Below are positions 8,747 through 18,634 of a stretch of DNA of 64,000 nt, piece by piece. Origin of the DNA: Chryseobacterium sp. StRB126 (GTDB taxonomy: Bacteria > Bacteroidota > Bacteroidia > Flavobacteriales > Weeksellaceae); assembly GCF_000829375.1 (NCBI RefSeq), contig NZ_AP014624.1, positions 4,154,001 through 4,218,000 on the forward strand, in the 5' to 3' direction. The translations under genes were made by a program, and so were the position numbers. The first letter of the stretch is position 1; the number at the start of each line of letters is the position of its first letter. The notes under the pieces were generated by a model. That model saw only the letters and a program-made list of their open reading frames with translations, ran no database searches and had not been told where the DNA came from.

Positions 8747-9616
8747 TTATCTGCTTTTTTTAGTTGAATCGAGATGTTTTCTCATCATTTCAGCAGCTTT
8801 TTCCAAATCGCTTTTTCCGAAACGTTTCATAAGAGTTCCTTCCAGCATATGCCTTCTTGACCGATCCGGATCAAAAAAGTCTTTAAAGATGGTAAAACGT
8901 AGATTTTGACTACTATCAAAAGTATCAATCAAGTTTTCATTGAGGATCAGAAGCGTGATGCATTCATATTTTTTATCACCTTCATCCCTGATATCCTTAT
9001 TAAACTGAAGCATTTCCCCATCCCTTATCCAGACATCATATACCAGAGGGTAATGAACTGCCCCACCTTCGTCATCGCTAAAACCGTTGTAAGTATACTG
9101 AGGTTTTCCTAATTCTTTACGGACCAAATCCATAGTTTTTTGATAATAATTGGGCTCTGAATGCAGTATAGTACTGAAAATAGTTCCCACGATCTTCTTC
9201 GTTTTTTTATCCTGAATAAAATGGCCATAATTGAACTTAATATTTCTGAAAAAAGCAATTTCCGGAACAGGAATACCCCCAAATGCCCTTTCTTCCTTGG
9301 TCTCTTTTTCTGTGAGATGATCGAACGTTTCTCCTCTTTGGCTATAATAGGTGTAATCCGGATAAAAAACATAATTTTTAGGATCAATATCAAAAGCATC
9401 TATTTGAAAGGCCCCTGTGAGGACCTCTTTGTTATAGACATTCAAAGAATCTACATTTACCTTTGCTGAATTGAGTATATTGTGACTTTGATAGAATTCT
9501 TCCGGGGAAAAGTTCTCAAATTGTATCTGTTCAATATCCGTAAGCTTTTTAGTTTCATCTTTTTTACAGGCTATCATAAAAGGCAGAATAGTCAACAGCA
9601 ATAATAATCTTGACAT
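8747..9616 (-). CDS. Lipoprotein of unknown function
   Basis: The start is ATG 9616 (289 residues); the upstream TTG at 9628 is less likely. The N-terminus 'MSRLLLLLTILPFMIACKKD' is a lipoprotein signal with Cys after 'MIA', so the protein should be lipidated and placed in the envelope. The rest is charged and globular with no motif I recognise. It lies 138 bases after the alpha-2-macroglobulin gene on the same strand and may be read with it, though no RNA evidence is available. Confidence 0.8.
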   Translation of the reverse strand: MSRLLLLLTILPFMIACKKDETKKLTDIEQIQFENFSPEEFYQSHNILNSAKVNVDSLNVYNKEVLTGAFQIDAFDIDPKNYVFYPDYTYYSQRGETFDHLTEKETKEERAFGGIPVPEIAFFRNIKFNYGHFIQDKKTKKIVGTIFSTILHSEPNYYQKTMDLVRKELGKPQYTYNGFSDDEGGAVHYPLVYDVWIRDGEMLQFNKDIRDEGDKKYECITLLILNENLIDTFDSSQNLRFTIFKDFFDPDRSRRHMLEGTLMKRFGKSDLEKAAEMMRKHLDSTKKSR

Positions 9617-9754
9617 AGAGTTCCTCAATCGTTTTTATTTGAATCCATAAATATAATACAACCTGAAGCCGAAATACAATATTTAACCATTTTATTTAGA
9701 TTTTGAAGCTGAAAAAGAAGTAATATATGACTAAAAATAACTTCCAGCCTCCTT

Positions 9755-12700
9755 CTATTTCACGATCTTCACTCTCATCCCTTCAGAATGGGCACTCATT
9801 GCCGGAGCATACATGTTCTGGAAGGAAGTAATTCCGTTGGAGAAATCTCCGACATTATTGGCTTTCAACTCATATTCAAACACGTAAGTTCCTTTTGGCA
9901 GGGAATCAAAAAAGAAATGGGTAGCTGCATCCTTGGTACTTTCATAATATCCGGCTCCGTTTTGCCATTTATAAGAAGAAAGTACATTAACAGGCTCAAA
10001 ACCGCTTGCCCGCATATCTTTCAGGTGAATATATTCCATATCTCTATTCGTACGAATGACCAATCTTAACGTGACCAGATCACCCAACTTAATTGGATTT
10101 TCTGCAGTTACTTCTTTAAGCTTGCTTTCATTTCCGTCATATATTTTCAAGAAAAGTTTCTTCTCCACAGATACATCGGATGAATTGTGAGCGATCACCT
10201 TATCCATATCTTCATAATACAGGTAATACATTCCACCCCAGGCTACTCCCGGACTGTTTTTCTGAATTTCAAGCTTTGCCTTTTCAGGCGTAACGTCTTT
10301 CCATGAATAAGATTTTTTAAAGAATCCGGCTTCTGAAGTTTTGGAAAGATCGTTGGCAGGAAAAAGGGTTTCGTTTCCAAGTTTCATGGTGATTCCTTTT
10401 TCTGCATCCAGCCATGATTTTCCATAGTTTAACAACGCATATACTGCCTCAGTAGTAGATTTTGTTGTTCCCCAGCCTTCGGTCTGCCTGTTTTTTAATA
10501 GCCACACCTTCATTTCTTCAACACTTTTCACATCTTCAGGAGTCACTTCAGAAAAAGCTTCAATCAGCATCGCCTGTGTTTCTATAGGTGCCTGATGCCA
10601 ATACCAGCCTGAGGTATTATTGTCCCAGTACATCCCATTCTCATCAGAAGTTTTGGCTTCTTTTTTCAGATCGGCAACGCATTTTTTAGCCAGATCACGA
10701 TATCCGTAACGCTGTAAAAGGGTAACAATCATCGCCTGATGATAAAGGCTGTATTCATCAAAAGTCTTCACATAGGTATTGGCTAGTGTAGTAAGTACTT
10801 TTTTCAGTTCGGATGGAATTTCTGTTTCCGTCCAATAGCTTCTGTAATAGAAATAGGAGGCATAATCGCCTACATCCAGCTTATCAGTAACCTTCCGGTC
10901 ATTGATAAGTTTGTCATCATATTCTTTATCCAGATAATTGATACTGTTTTTGATAACACGGTTGATTTCATTGGTAAAATACTCATCAGATTTTCCTTTC
11001 AGCATTTTATTCAGCTTTCCGAATCCACCGAGGATGTGTCCGGAAATGGTTTTATCTTTTCCGCCACCTGGAAACCAGGAAAAACTTCCATCAGGATTTT
11101 GACGGTCAACAAGGTCGCGCTGTGCTTTTTTGAGATCTCGCTGCATTGTATTCAGATGAAAGAAAACGGCAAGCTGCTCCATCTGTTCTTTCTGATCTTT
11201 GATCCTGCTGAGCCATGGAGTTTCCTCAATAAGAATTGTTTTCAGCTTCTCATTGGCTTCTAAAGGATTGGATGGGGTTTCTTTGGCATTCCATTCATCA
11301 AAAACCTTCTTAATCTTTGGGGAAGAATTCATAATATAGGTGGAAAGCATATTTCCGTACAGCCTGCTGAACAATTGTTCTGAACATTCATGTGGAAAAG
11401 TTCTCAGATAAGGAATTGACATTACCGCAAACCATAATGGGTTGGAAGTAAGTTCCACACTCAGATTGAAATTGACAGCCGACGTAGATGTATTATTCAG
11501 TAATCTGTTCATGGTATAGGTCTTGGTCTGCCCTTCTTTGATAGAAACCGGAACCGTTTCTGTTACCAGCATCCTGTCGGAAAGGATAGGCAGAACATTC
11601 TCTTCCCCATCTGAATAATTCTTTGTTTTTGCTACAATTTTATAACCTACATGATCCAGTGCATACGGAATTTTAATATCCCAGTTTGCCTGGGCAGAAC
11701 CTTTAGCAGAAACATTAATCTTCTTCAGGGAATTGGTATTTACAAAGGCTGAATCTAATGGTTGGGATGTTTCCGGATCAAAGAGATAAAGCATGATATC
11801 TGCCGTTGTTTCTTTATCAGATAGGTTATCAACCTTTGCTGAAAGCTGCATTTTGTCTCCCTGCCTTAAAAATCTTGGCGGATTGGGCGTAACCATCAGT
11901 TCCTTTTGTGTTTGGGTAAAAAACTCTGCGGAACCTGTTTTCAGATCTTTGGTGTGTGCAAACAGAAGGAGTTTCCATTGGGTAAGGGCTTCCGGAGAGG
12001 TAAATTCGAGTTTTATAGTTCCATCTGCATCGGTATAGAGATCAGGAAGGAAAAATGCTGTTTCATCCAGATTGGTTCTTGCTTTTACATTCTTCAGCAA
12101 TTCTTCTTTCATTGCTTTTTTAGAGGTTACTACAAGAGCTCCCCCTGCAGCGCTGTTTCCGTATAAAGCCACGGCTTCTGTTGGGCTGAGTCTTTTAATT
12201 TCTGCAATATCATCTTCAGGAATATTTTTATCAGTCTGCTTTCCGTCAACGATATAAACAGGATTTGTATTTTCCGCCTTTTTCCCACCATATCCTGTTA
12301 CAACAACTTCTTCCACATAGGCATCTCTTACCATCATGGCATTAGATGTAGAATATGATGATTCCGGAAGTCTGATAGATCTATATTGGAAATAAGGCTC
12401 TTTCGGAAAAGGATAGAGTTGAACGGACTCCATCGGATACTTGTCACGGCTTCTTTTAAAACCCATTGATTCTGAGGAAGTCAGTTCACTGAAAAAGTCA
12501 TCAAGAGACCTGCGATATAAGTCGTAACCGGTATATTCGTTATCAGAATTGGGATTATAATGGGTAAAGCGATATTCATTTTTCACAAACTGATCCAGAG
12601 AGGCATCATACATGGAAGCCAATACCTCAGCATTAATTTTCTCTTTATCTTTTCCTTTGATCGTCAATATCCATTTTTCAGGTACGCCGGGCTGAATTTT

Positions 12701-15700
12701 ATCACGGAAAACCTGAGAGGTAATGTCAAGTTTCCGATTCATATTTTCTTTAATATCTAACTTCAGAATTCCTTTAGCGAAATCATTATCATGAATGAAA
12801 TCATATTCAATATGTAGATTTCCTTTCAGATCAGCATCAGTAATGGTGAAGGGAATATTTACAGATCCATTCTTCATAGCGATCTGCTGATACTCAGCTC
12901 CTTTTTTATCCTGAACAAAACGGTAATTCACAAAACCTTCATCAAAGTCTGAATAAAAGGTTATTGTGGCTTTGTCGCCCACTGTATAAGATTCTTTATC
13001 TGTACGAACTCCGAAAAATGCAGGTTTTCCGTTTCTGAAGGTTGTATTATCAAACACTTCAATAACCTTGAATGTCTTTAGGGTATCATTATCTATTACA
13101 GATTCTGCTTCTACAAGATATTTTCCAGGTTCAGGATTCTTATTGAGGCTGATATTCTCCGATTCTGAGGTATTGAATGCTTTTGAAAATACAGGTTCCC
13201 CTTTTTTATCTTGAACTTTCCCATTCGACGGATAATTCATGTATGGAAAATAAGTATCGAAAAGTTCCTTATCATAACTGGGATATGCCAGTGCTTTATC
13301 TTCAATATTTTTTGAATCATATCTATTATTGGAGACAGGCTTTTTGATGAATTTAGGGAGCAATATTTTATGTTCTCCTTTCAATGGGGTAACGGTTAAT
13401 TTTCCTTTAGCATTTACCTTCTGATCGTTGAGATTAGTCACAGATACTTGTATAGATTCCCATTCTTTCTGAAGCATTTTATCTAAGCCTCCAATACTGA
13501 TCTTAGCTTTTACATCTCCAATATTGATAACAGTTTGACGGCTTTGAGATTCTCCATTGACATCGGTTACATAAAAAGAAACAGAATACTGATAGTTCCT
13601 TTTTTTGCTTTTACGATCTGATTCATCAGCTTCCGCTTTGAATGAAATACTGAAATTTCCATTATTGTCTGCAGGTATTTCTCCATGGGCAATTTCGGTT
13701 TCTCTTTCGTTATACACCGGATAATAATCTTCAAAACACCCTCTTGAAAAATAAATATTCTTCCTTTTCACTTCATATTTTACAACAGCTCCTGAGATTT
13801 CTGCTCCTGAAAACGCATCTGCTTTTCCACTTACTTTTACCTGATCTCCTAATGTATAGGCTTCCTTCACAGGATTAATATTGACACGGAATTTCGGTCT
13901 TTTGTATTCTTCAACCCTGATATACTTATTTTCCTGAACAAAATGGTCTTCTTTTTCTCCGGGAATCTTTCCCAGATCTGCAGTCATCTCAACATAATAA
14001 CTTCCTGTAACACCTCCGGATGGAAGCGTAAACATCCCGTTAACACTACCAAATTCATTGGTAACCGCTTCTGTTTTGCTAATTTCTTTATAGTTAGCGT
14101 CTACCAGCCTCACCTCTACTTTCTGCTTAGGAAGGATCTTGGTTTTTTCATAATATTCCTGCGCCAGAATTCCTTTGTAGAATATTTTCTGCCCGGGACG
14201 GTAGATTGCGCGGTCTGTAAAAATGATAAAATCCTTCTTAACAGGCTCCCGGATTTCCTTTTCCTCTTTTTCACTCCCATTTATTCCTCTATAACTTTTA
14301 TCAATCACAAAATATTTCTTCGTTTGTGGAAAATAAATAATGCTGTTATCATATTCACGGCCTTGAGATTTGGGTAAGGAAAACATTCCTGATGCACCCG
14401 TGACTCCATCTCCGGTTTTTATCAGCTTATTGTCTCTTTTTTCTGAATATTTCTGTTCATATCCATTGATATTCTGATACATAATATACTCAGCATTGTC
14501 AATGCTTTTTCCGGTTTTGGTGTTCACTGCCTGAAATGTCACCTTCGTATTATCTTCAAATCTTTTTACATAAAAAAGATCTGAAACAGCAAATATTCTG
14601 GAGTCTCTCTCTCTTCCGGAGGTACTGTTAAATGCATACAATCCCTCTTCCAAAGGCGGAATAGCAAGAATGGTCTCATGAAGCCTATAATCTCCGAATT
14701 TTTTCAGAGGAAATGTTTCGGTACGAAAATTCAGAGCTTCGTATTCATAATTGATAAAGGAAATCTGCTTTTCCTTCACCGAATACCCTTTCCAGACAGG
14801 TTCTTTATCAAACTCGATGGTACCGGATCTTTTGCTCAGCCCTATTTTTACCTCGTCAGTATTTCTGTGCGAGACCGTCATAGGAATATATTCACCGGGA
14901 AGAATCCTTTCCGGAAACTCCATAGTCACTTCTGTACGTTCAAGCTCATTAATCAGGCTTTTACAGTGATTACTCCAGTCAGAAGCCGGAATATAATCAA
15001 TAGCCTTCTGACAGATCTGATGGGCATTCAGAAAATTGTTTTCTGAAGTATCCTGCTTTGAAAGATCCGCTGCCTGAAAAAGAAGATAGGCTGAAAAAGG
15101 TTCTTTGGGAAAAGCATCTGCCAGTGCTATCAACTGCTGTGATTGTTCCTTTACATTTCCTTGAATTTCGGTGCTTTTAAGATAGAGCAAGGCTGTTTTA
15201 TCCGAATCGTTGGTGTGAAACTGCAGCAGGTCAGCTTTAATTTCCGCTATTTTTTTCTTTGCAATATGATCGTAATCAAAAGGCAGTTCTTGTAAAAATT
15301 TCAAATAATCTGTTTCTACAAGATCATAAAGAGTCGGTTTATACTTTGTGAATTCTACATCTTCTATAAGCTGTTTCCAAAGTTCTGTCTTCTCGTCCTG
15401 TAGTTTTTGTTTATCGGAAAATGCCTGGCTGTAAAGCTGCTCTGCTGCTCTGTAAAAATCATTTAAAGCCCAGGTTTTATAGTCTTCAGGAAGTTCGTTG
15501 AGCGATATTATCTCTTTTTTCTTCATCCTTGATCTGTATTCACTGATATAAGAGGTGTAAATATTAGCCAGATAATACTGATAAAGGGTTTTACGCAGCC
15601 CTTTGGATTCTTTTATTTTTTTTCTGAGAACCAAAATCTGATCGGTTTCAGGGTCTGTATTCTCATCACTCCAATCATAATACCGGCTCAGCAATGTACT

Positions 15701-15886
15701 CACTTCATATTGGATAGAATCTCTTGAAGACATTTTAGATGTAGGATATGAGAGAGGCTCCGGTATTGATATTCCTGGCTTTAAAGGCTTGACAACGGGT
15801 TTGCGGGGCCGGACCTGAGAAAACAGGAAAACTGAGATCAATAGTGATAAAACGGAATATATTCTGAATGAAAATGTCATGGTCAT
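9755..15886 (-). CDS. Giant alpha-2-macroglobulin family protein with embedded TonB-plug-like segment
   Basis: The product has 2043 residues and a signal peptide (first 23, ending 'FLFSQ'). An N-terminal helical region is followed by macroglobulin domains: MG2 is marked by 'FTDRAIYRPGQKIFYKG' near residue 552, and the A2M domain by 'SPEALTQWKLLLFAHTKD' near 1290. The thioester-type motif is 'ECSEQ' (Cys1501, Gln1504), where the classical form is CGEQ. The thioester-domain helices and a C-terminal receptor-binding-like domain follow. At about 1192-1255 a segment with 'VVVTGYGGK', 'PVYIVDGKQ' and 'GNSAAGGALVVTSKK' matches the plug signature of SusC-like receptors. Bacterial A2Ms trap foreign proteases in the periplasm. 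The protein lacks a lipobox. It is the last gene of a tight run with the two genes to its right (19- and 46-base gaps). Confidence 0.93.
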   Translation of the reverse strand: MTMTFSFRIYSVLSLLISVFLFSQVRPRKPVVKPLKPGISIPEPLSYPTSKMSSRDSIQYEVSTLLSRYYDWSDENTDPETDQILVLRKKIKESKGLRKTLYQYYLANIYTSYISEYRSRMKKKEIISLNELPEDYKTWALNDFYRAAEQLYSQAFSDKQKLQDEKTELWKQLIEDVEFTKYKPTLYDLVETDYLKFLQELPFDYDHIAKKKIAEIKADLLQFHTNDSDKTALLYLKSTEIQGNVKEQSQQLIALADAFPKEPFSAYLLFQAADLSKQDTSENNFLNAHQICQKAIDYIPASDWSNHCKSLINELERTEVTMEFPERILPGEYIPMTVSHRNTDEVKIGLSKRSGTIEFDKEPVWKGYSVKEKQISFINYEYEALNFRTETFPLKKFGDYRLHETILAIPPLEEGLYAFNSTSGRERDSRIFAVSDLFYVKRFEDNTKVTFQAVNTKTGKSIDNAEYIMYQNINGYEQKYSEKRDNKLIKTGDGVTGASGMFSLPKSQGREYDNSIIYFPQTKKYFVIDKSYRGINGSEKEEKEIREPVKKDFIIFTDRAIYRPGQKIFYKGILAQEYYEKTKILPKQKVEVRLVDANYKEISKTEAVTNEFGSVNGMFTLPSGGVTGSYYVEMTADLGKIPGEKEDHFVQENKYIRVEEYKRPKFRVNINPVKEAYTLGDQVKVSGKADAFSGAEISGAVVKYEVKRKNIYFSRGCFEDYYPVYNERETEIAHGEIPADNNGNFSISFKAEADESDRKSKKRNYQYSVSFYVTDVNGESQSRQTVINIGDVKAKISIGGLDKMLQKEWESIQVSVTNLNDQKVNAKGKLTVTPLKGEHKILLPKFIKKPVSNNRYDSKNIEDKALAYPSYDKELFDTYFPYMNYPSNGKVQDKKGEPVFSKAFNTSESENISLNKNPEPGKYLVEAESVIDNDTLKTFKVIEVFDNTTFRNGKPAFFGVRTDKESYTVGDKATITFYSDFDEGFVNYRFVQDKKGAEYQQIAMKNGSVNIPFTITDADLKGNLHIEYDFIHDNDFAKGILKLDIKENMNRKLDITSQVFRDKIQPGVPEKWILTIKGKDKEKINAEVLASMYDASLDQFVKNEYRFTHYNPNSDNEYTGYDLYRRSLDDFFSELTSSESMGFKRSRDKYPMESVQLYPFPKEPYFQYRSIRLPESSYSTSNAMMVRDAYVEEVVVTGYGGKKAENTNPVYIVDGKQTDKNIPEDDIAEIKRLSPTEAVALYGNSAAGGALVVTSKKAMKEELLKNVKARTNLDETAFFLPDLYTDADGTIKLEFTSPEALTQWKLLLFAHTKDLKTGSAEFFTQTQKELMVTPNPPRFLRQGDKMQLSAKVDNLSDKETTADIMLYLFDPETSQPLDSAFVNTNSLKKINVSAKGSAQANWDIKIPYALDHVGYKIVAKTKNYSDGEENVLPILSDRMLVTETVPVSIKEGQTKTYTMNRLLNNTSTSAVNFNLSVELTSNPLWFAVMSIPYLRTFPHECSEQLFSRLYGNMLSTYIMNSSPKIKKVFDEWNAKETPSNPLEANEKLKTILIEETPWLSRIKDQKEQMEQLAVFFHLNTMQRDLKKAQRDLVDRQNPDGSFSWFPGGGKDKTISGHILGGFGKLNKMLKGKSDEYFTNEINRVIKNSINYLDKEYDDKLINDRKVTDKLDVGDYASYFYYRSYWTETEIPSELKKVLTTLANTYVKTFDEYSLYHQAMIVTLLQRYGYRDLAKKCVADLKKEAKTSDENGMYWDNNTSGWYWHQAPIETQAMLIEAFSEVTPEDVKSVEEMKVWLLKNRQTEGWGTTKSTTEAVYALLNYGKSWLDAEKGITMKLGNETLFPANDLSKTSEAGFFKKSYSWKDVTPEKAKLEIQKNSPGVAWGGMYYLYYEDMDKVIAHNSSDVSVEKKLFLKIYDGNESKLKEVTAENPIKLGDLVTLRLVIRTNRDMEYIHLKDMRASGFEPVNVLSSYKWQNGAGYYESTKDAATHFFFDSLPKGTYVFEYELKANNVGDFSNGITSFQNMYAPAMSAHSEGMRVKIVK

Positions 15887-15905
15887 TAAATTTTAAAATG
15901 GAAAA

Positions 15906-17237
15906 TTATTCCTGAACATAGTTTGGAATTTCAATGATATCACCGGAGCTTTTAGGAATGAAATACCCTCCGTTTTGTCGGAGAATTATATATTTTCCAG
16001 GTGTCAGATTCAGATAGATGAGTTTGGATTCCTGTTCACTAGTTTCTATTTTGCCGGATGAAGAATACCGTTTTGTTTTGCCCATAAAATCGGGAGATGA
16101 AAAGTACAGTTGTTCGGAAACAGGCTTGTTTTTAAGGTATACATTGGTCCATTTTCTTTTGGAAAACTTTTGAAACACCTTCTCTTTAGATAAAGCTTCC
16201 AGATCCGAAACCGGAATAAACCGCATCTCATCATCCTTGAATTTTTCTATAGGTTTCCAGCCTCCAAAAGTGTAGTCTCTTTGCAGTCTGACAAAGTCGG
16301 TTCCGTTATCATTAAAGAAATGATACCTTATCTCTCTGTACAAATCATCTGTTGGATGTTTTTCTAAAAAATTGATTGTTCCGCGGTACAGAACGATATA
16401 ACATACATTTTCCATATTCACTTCTGAAAAGGGAAAGCTTTTGTACTCTATATATTCCGGAGCTTTGGAAACACCACTTTTTTGGGTACTATAATAAAAA
16501 TATTTCCCGTTTTTAAGCTCCTTTTCAGGGTAAAAGTAAGAGGTACTGTCTGTTTGTTGAATGAAATTACCATTCTCATCGAAATGTTTTTCCAGAATCA
16601 GCCTATCATTCCGGTATAAATATTCCACTGCTGTTTTAAGAGTCTTTTTCCAGTAGTATATCTTTTTATAGGCTCTACTTGTTTTTCTTACGGGTGTGGT
16701 TACAAATTCATCAGATTCTGTTTTGGTATTATACCTCTGATAATCACCATTGTTATTATGATACCCCACTATTCCGGAATCAAGGTAGCCGTCTTTATAA
16801 ATGGCTTCGCCCAGGATGCTTCCGTCTGGTTTATATTCAATGGTTTTTCCAGATTTTAAACTGTCTCCATATTCAATGGTTTTCCAGATTGCCCCATCAT
16901 CAAAGTAATACGTCAGCTTTTTCTGTTTGGTGGTATTGATATATAAAGTTTCATACCGGTCTCCTCCATTATATTCATAGCTAAAGCGCGTCCCCACCCA
17001 GTTTTTTTTATTACCACCTGCAAAATACCCCTGCATCTGCATTACATCTCCTTTCACATAATAATCGCGTAGTAATTCTAAAGTTCCGGATTTCAGCAGT
17101 GGAAGCGGACGATAAAATACGGCTCTTGATTTTGTGGTTTCCTTCCAACCGGAATCAAAATAAATGGTCTTTGTCTGGGCAAAAAGTAAACCTGGAATAT
17201 AGAGTATACAGAAAAGCAAATAATGTTTTTTTATCAT
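15906..17237 (-). CDS. Secreted MORN/YwqK-like repeat protein
   Basis: ATG 17237 gives 443 residues with a clean signal peptide 'MIKKHYLLFCILYIPGLLFAQ'; the longer frame adds an unlikely polar N-terminus. Residues 30-200 hold short strand repeats of the type 'GKTIEYKPDGSILGEAIYKDG', as in MORN-variant and YwqK-like proteins. The second half is unassigned. It sits 19 bases before the alpha-2-macroglobulin gene and 46 bases after the next lipoprotein gene, so it is probably cotranscribed with both. Its role is unknown; such proteins are often extracytoplasmic beta-scaffolds. Confidence 0.82.
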   Translation of the reverse strand: MIKKHYLLFCILYIPGLLFAQTKTIYFDSGWKETTKSRAVFYRPLPLLKSGTLELLRDYYVKGDVMQMQGYFAGGNKKNWVGTRFSYEYNGGDRYETLYINTTKQKKLTYYFDDGAIWKTIEYGDSLKSGKTIEYKPDGSILGEAIYKDGYLDSGIVGYHNNNGDYQRYNTKTESDEFVTTPVRKTSRAYKKIYYWKKTLKTAVEYLYRNDRLILEKHFDENGNFIQQTDSTSYFYPEKELKNGKYFYYSTQKSGVSKAPEYIEYKSFPFSEVNMENVCYIVLYRGTINFLEKHPTDDLYREIRYHFFNDNGTDFVRLQRDYTFGGWKPIEKFKDDEMRFIPVSDLEALSKEKVFQKFSKRKWTNVYLKNKPVSEQLYFSSPDFMGKTKRYSSSGKIETSEQESKLIYLNLTPGKYIILRQNGGYFIPKSSGDIIEIPNYVQE

Positions 17238-17283
17238 AAGTGGGTATTGAGCATTGGTTGTTATTATCATTCAGGTTCTTCTA

Positions 17284-18543
17284 TCATTCTCTTTTCTGAA
17301 CACTTACAGATACTACTTTCCCCTGGTTGTCATAGGTAGTCACTTTTCCTTCACAATGGCTGTTCAGCGTTGAAACGGATTTGTTTTGTATTTTCCCGTC
17401 AGCAATAACAGTAAATATTTGCTTTCCGTCAATAAATTCAGTTCTGTTTTCTGAAATTATTTTCCCAGCTTTTCCTTTCACTGTAAGCTTTGAGTACATT
17501 CTTCTTTTATCAGAATCATATTCATAGGTATTGGTAACCGGATTTTCTCCGTCATAAATACAGTCTTCTACCAGTACTCTTCCGAGATTATCATATTGGT
17601 AATAGGTTTCTTTTGTAAGCTTATCTTTTTGATTGAAGTCGTATTTTACCTCTACCTGTCCCCTGTCATTCAAATGAAATTCTTCTCTGAAGCCAAAACT
17701 GGAATGAATGATAAATTTGTCCGGCAGATATTTGAAGCTAAGCTTCATTTCCCTTTTACCATGCTGAGAGTTCACGATAGAATCCAATAGTCCTACTTTA
17801 TTAAGATAATACTTTTGTATACTTTCAATTCCTTCCCGTGAATAGATATACTCCAGCATTCTTCCGTTTCTGTAGGTAACATGGGAGGTATAACTTACTT
17901 TTTTCTGCTTTTCATCTGAATAAATTACATTCCGAAAGCGTCCGTTACAATTCCCGCCATCTTCAAAAGCGATCAGAGGATAGTAGGTTGTATTGCTGTG
18001 ATTAATAATCCGGTCTGCATATTTCTGATCCGGAGTGAAAGAAACGGCATCTATGGAGTTCCAGACATTTGAGGCTCCTTTTTCAGCTACCTTATTTTCT
18101 TTTTCAGTTTGCTGTCTTTTATTAAGGTCTTCGGATAAGTATTTTTTTACCAGACGTTCATAGTTTTTGGTGCTGTATTCAATGATAGGTTCATTTTTAC
18201 CATCAAATAAAATCATTGCTGTACGTTTCGGGAAGTTCTGAACGTTTACAAACCATGTTGTAGTTCCATTAGAAAATTTAAAAGTTTGAGCGTTGGTTCT
18301 GGCCACCATTACCCTTTCTGTAGCTCCTCCAAACTGTCTGTAGAGATTGTCTGCCACTTCTTTATGATTACTGATATGGCTTTCTGATGCTGTAATATTC
18401 TCATTTTCCACAAAAAACAATGCTCTGGTTGGATTTGAGATTCCAAAATCTGCTTTATCTTCCGGAGTGGCCAGCCTCGTCATCCTGGGTGAACATGAAC
18501 ACACCAACAGAAACAGAAGGATAAAAGGGAATATTTTCATCAT
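17284..18543 (-). CDS. Lipoprotein with YD/MORN-like beta repeats
   Basis: I place the start at the tandem ATGs 18543/18540 (419 residues), where a lipoprotein signal 'MKIFPFILLFLLVCSCSP' begins; the longer open frame would bury it. The C-terminal half has strand repeats such as 'YYQYDNLGRVLVEDCIYDG' and 'NTYEYDSDKRRMYSKLTVKG', resembling YD or MORN-type repeats. It is first in the apparent operon leading to the macroglobulin gene, and is divergent from the WG-repeat gene with about 90 bases between them. Function unknown; envelope location is well supported. Confidence 0.82.
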   Translation of the reverse strand: MMKIFPFILLFLLVCSCSPRMTRLATPEDKADFGISNPTRALFFVENENITASESHISNHKEVADNLYRQFGGATERVMVARTNAQTFKFSNGTTTWFVNVQNFPKRTAMILFDGKNEPIIEYSTKNYERLVKKYLSEDLNKRQQTEKENKVAEKGASNVWNSIDAVSFTPDQKYADRIINHSNTTYYPLIAFEDGGNCNGRFRNVIYSDEKQKKVSYTSHVTYRNGRMLEYIYSREGIESIQKYYLNKVGLLDSIVNSQHGKREMKLSFKYLPDKFIIHSSFGFREEFHLNDRGQVEVKYDFNQKDKLTKETYYQYDNLGRVLVEDCIYDGENPVTNTYEYDSDKRRMYSKLTVKGKAGKIISENRTEFIDGKQIFTVIADGKIQNKSVSTLNSHCEGKVTTYDNQGKVVSVSVQKRE

Positions 18544-18634
18544 TATTAATCTTATTTTTAAAAATACAAAAAATAGGATGAATGGAATATCCCCGATAAT
18601 AGGTACTTTTAAGAAGTGGAAAAAAGTAAAAACC

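Noticed and set aside
13943..14377. 144-codon frame on the + strand inside the macroglobulin gene
   Set aside because: It is a shadow of the long coding frame on the other strand.
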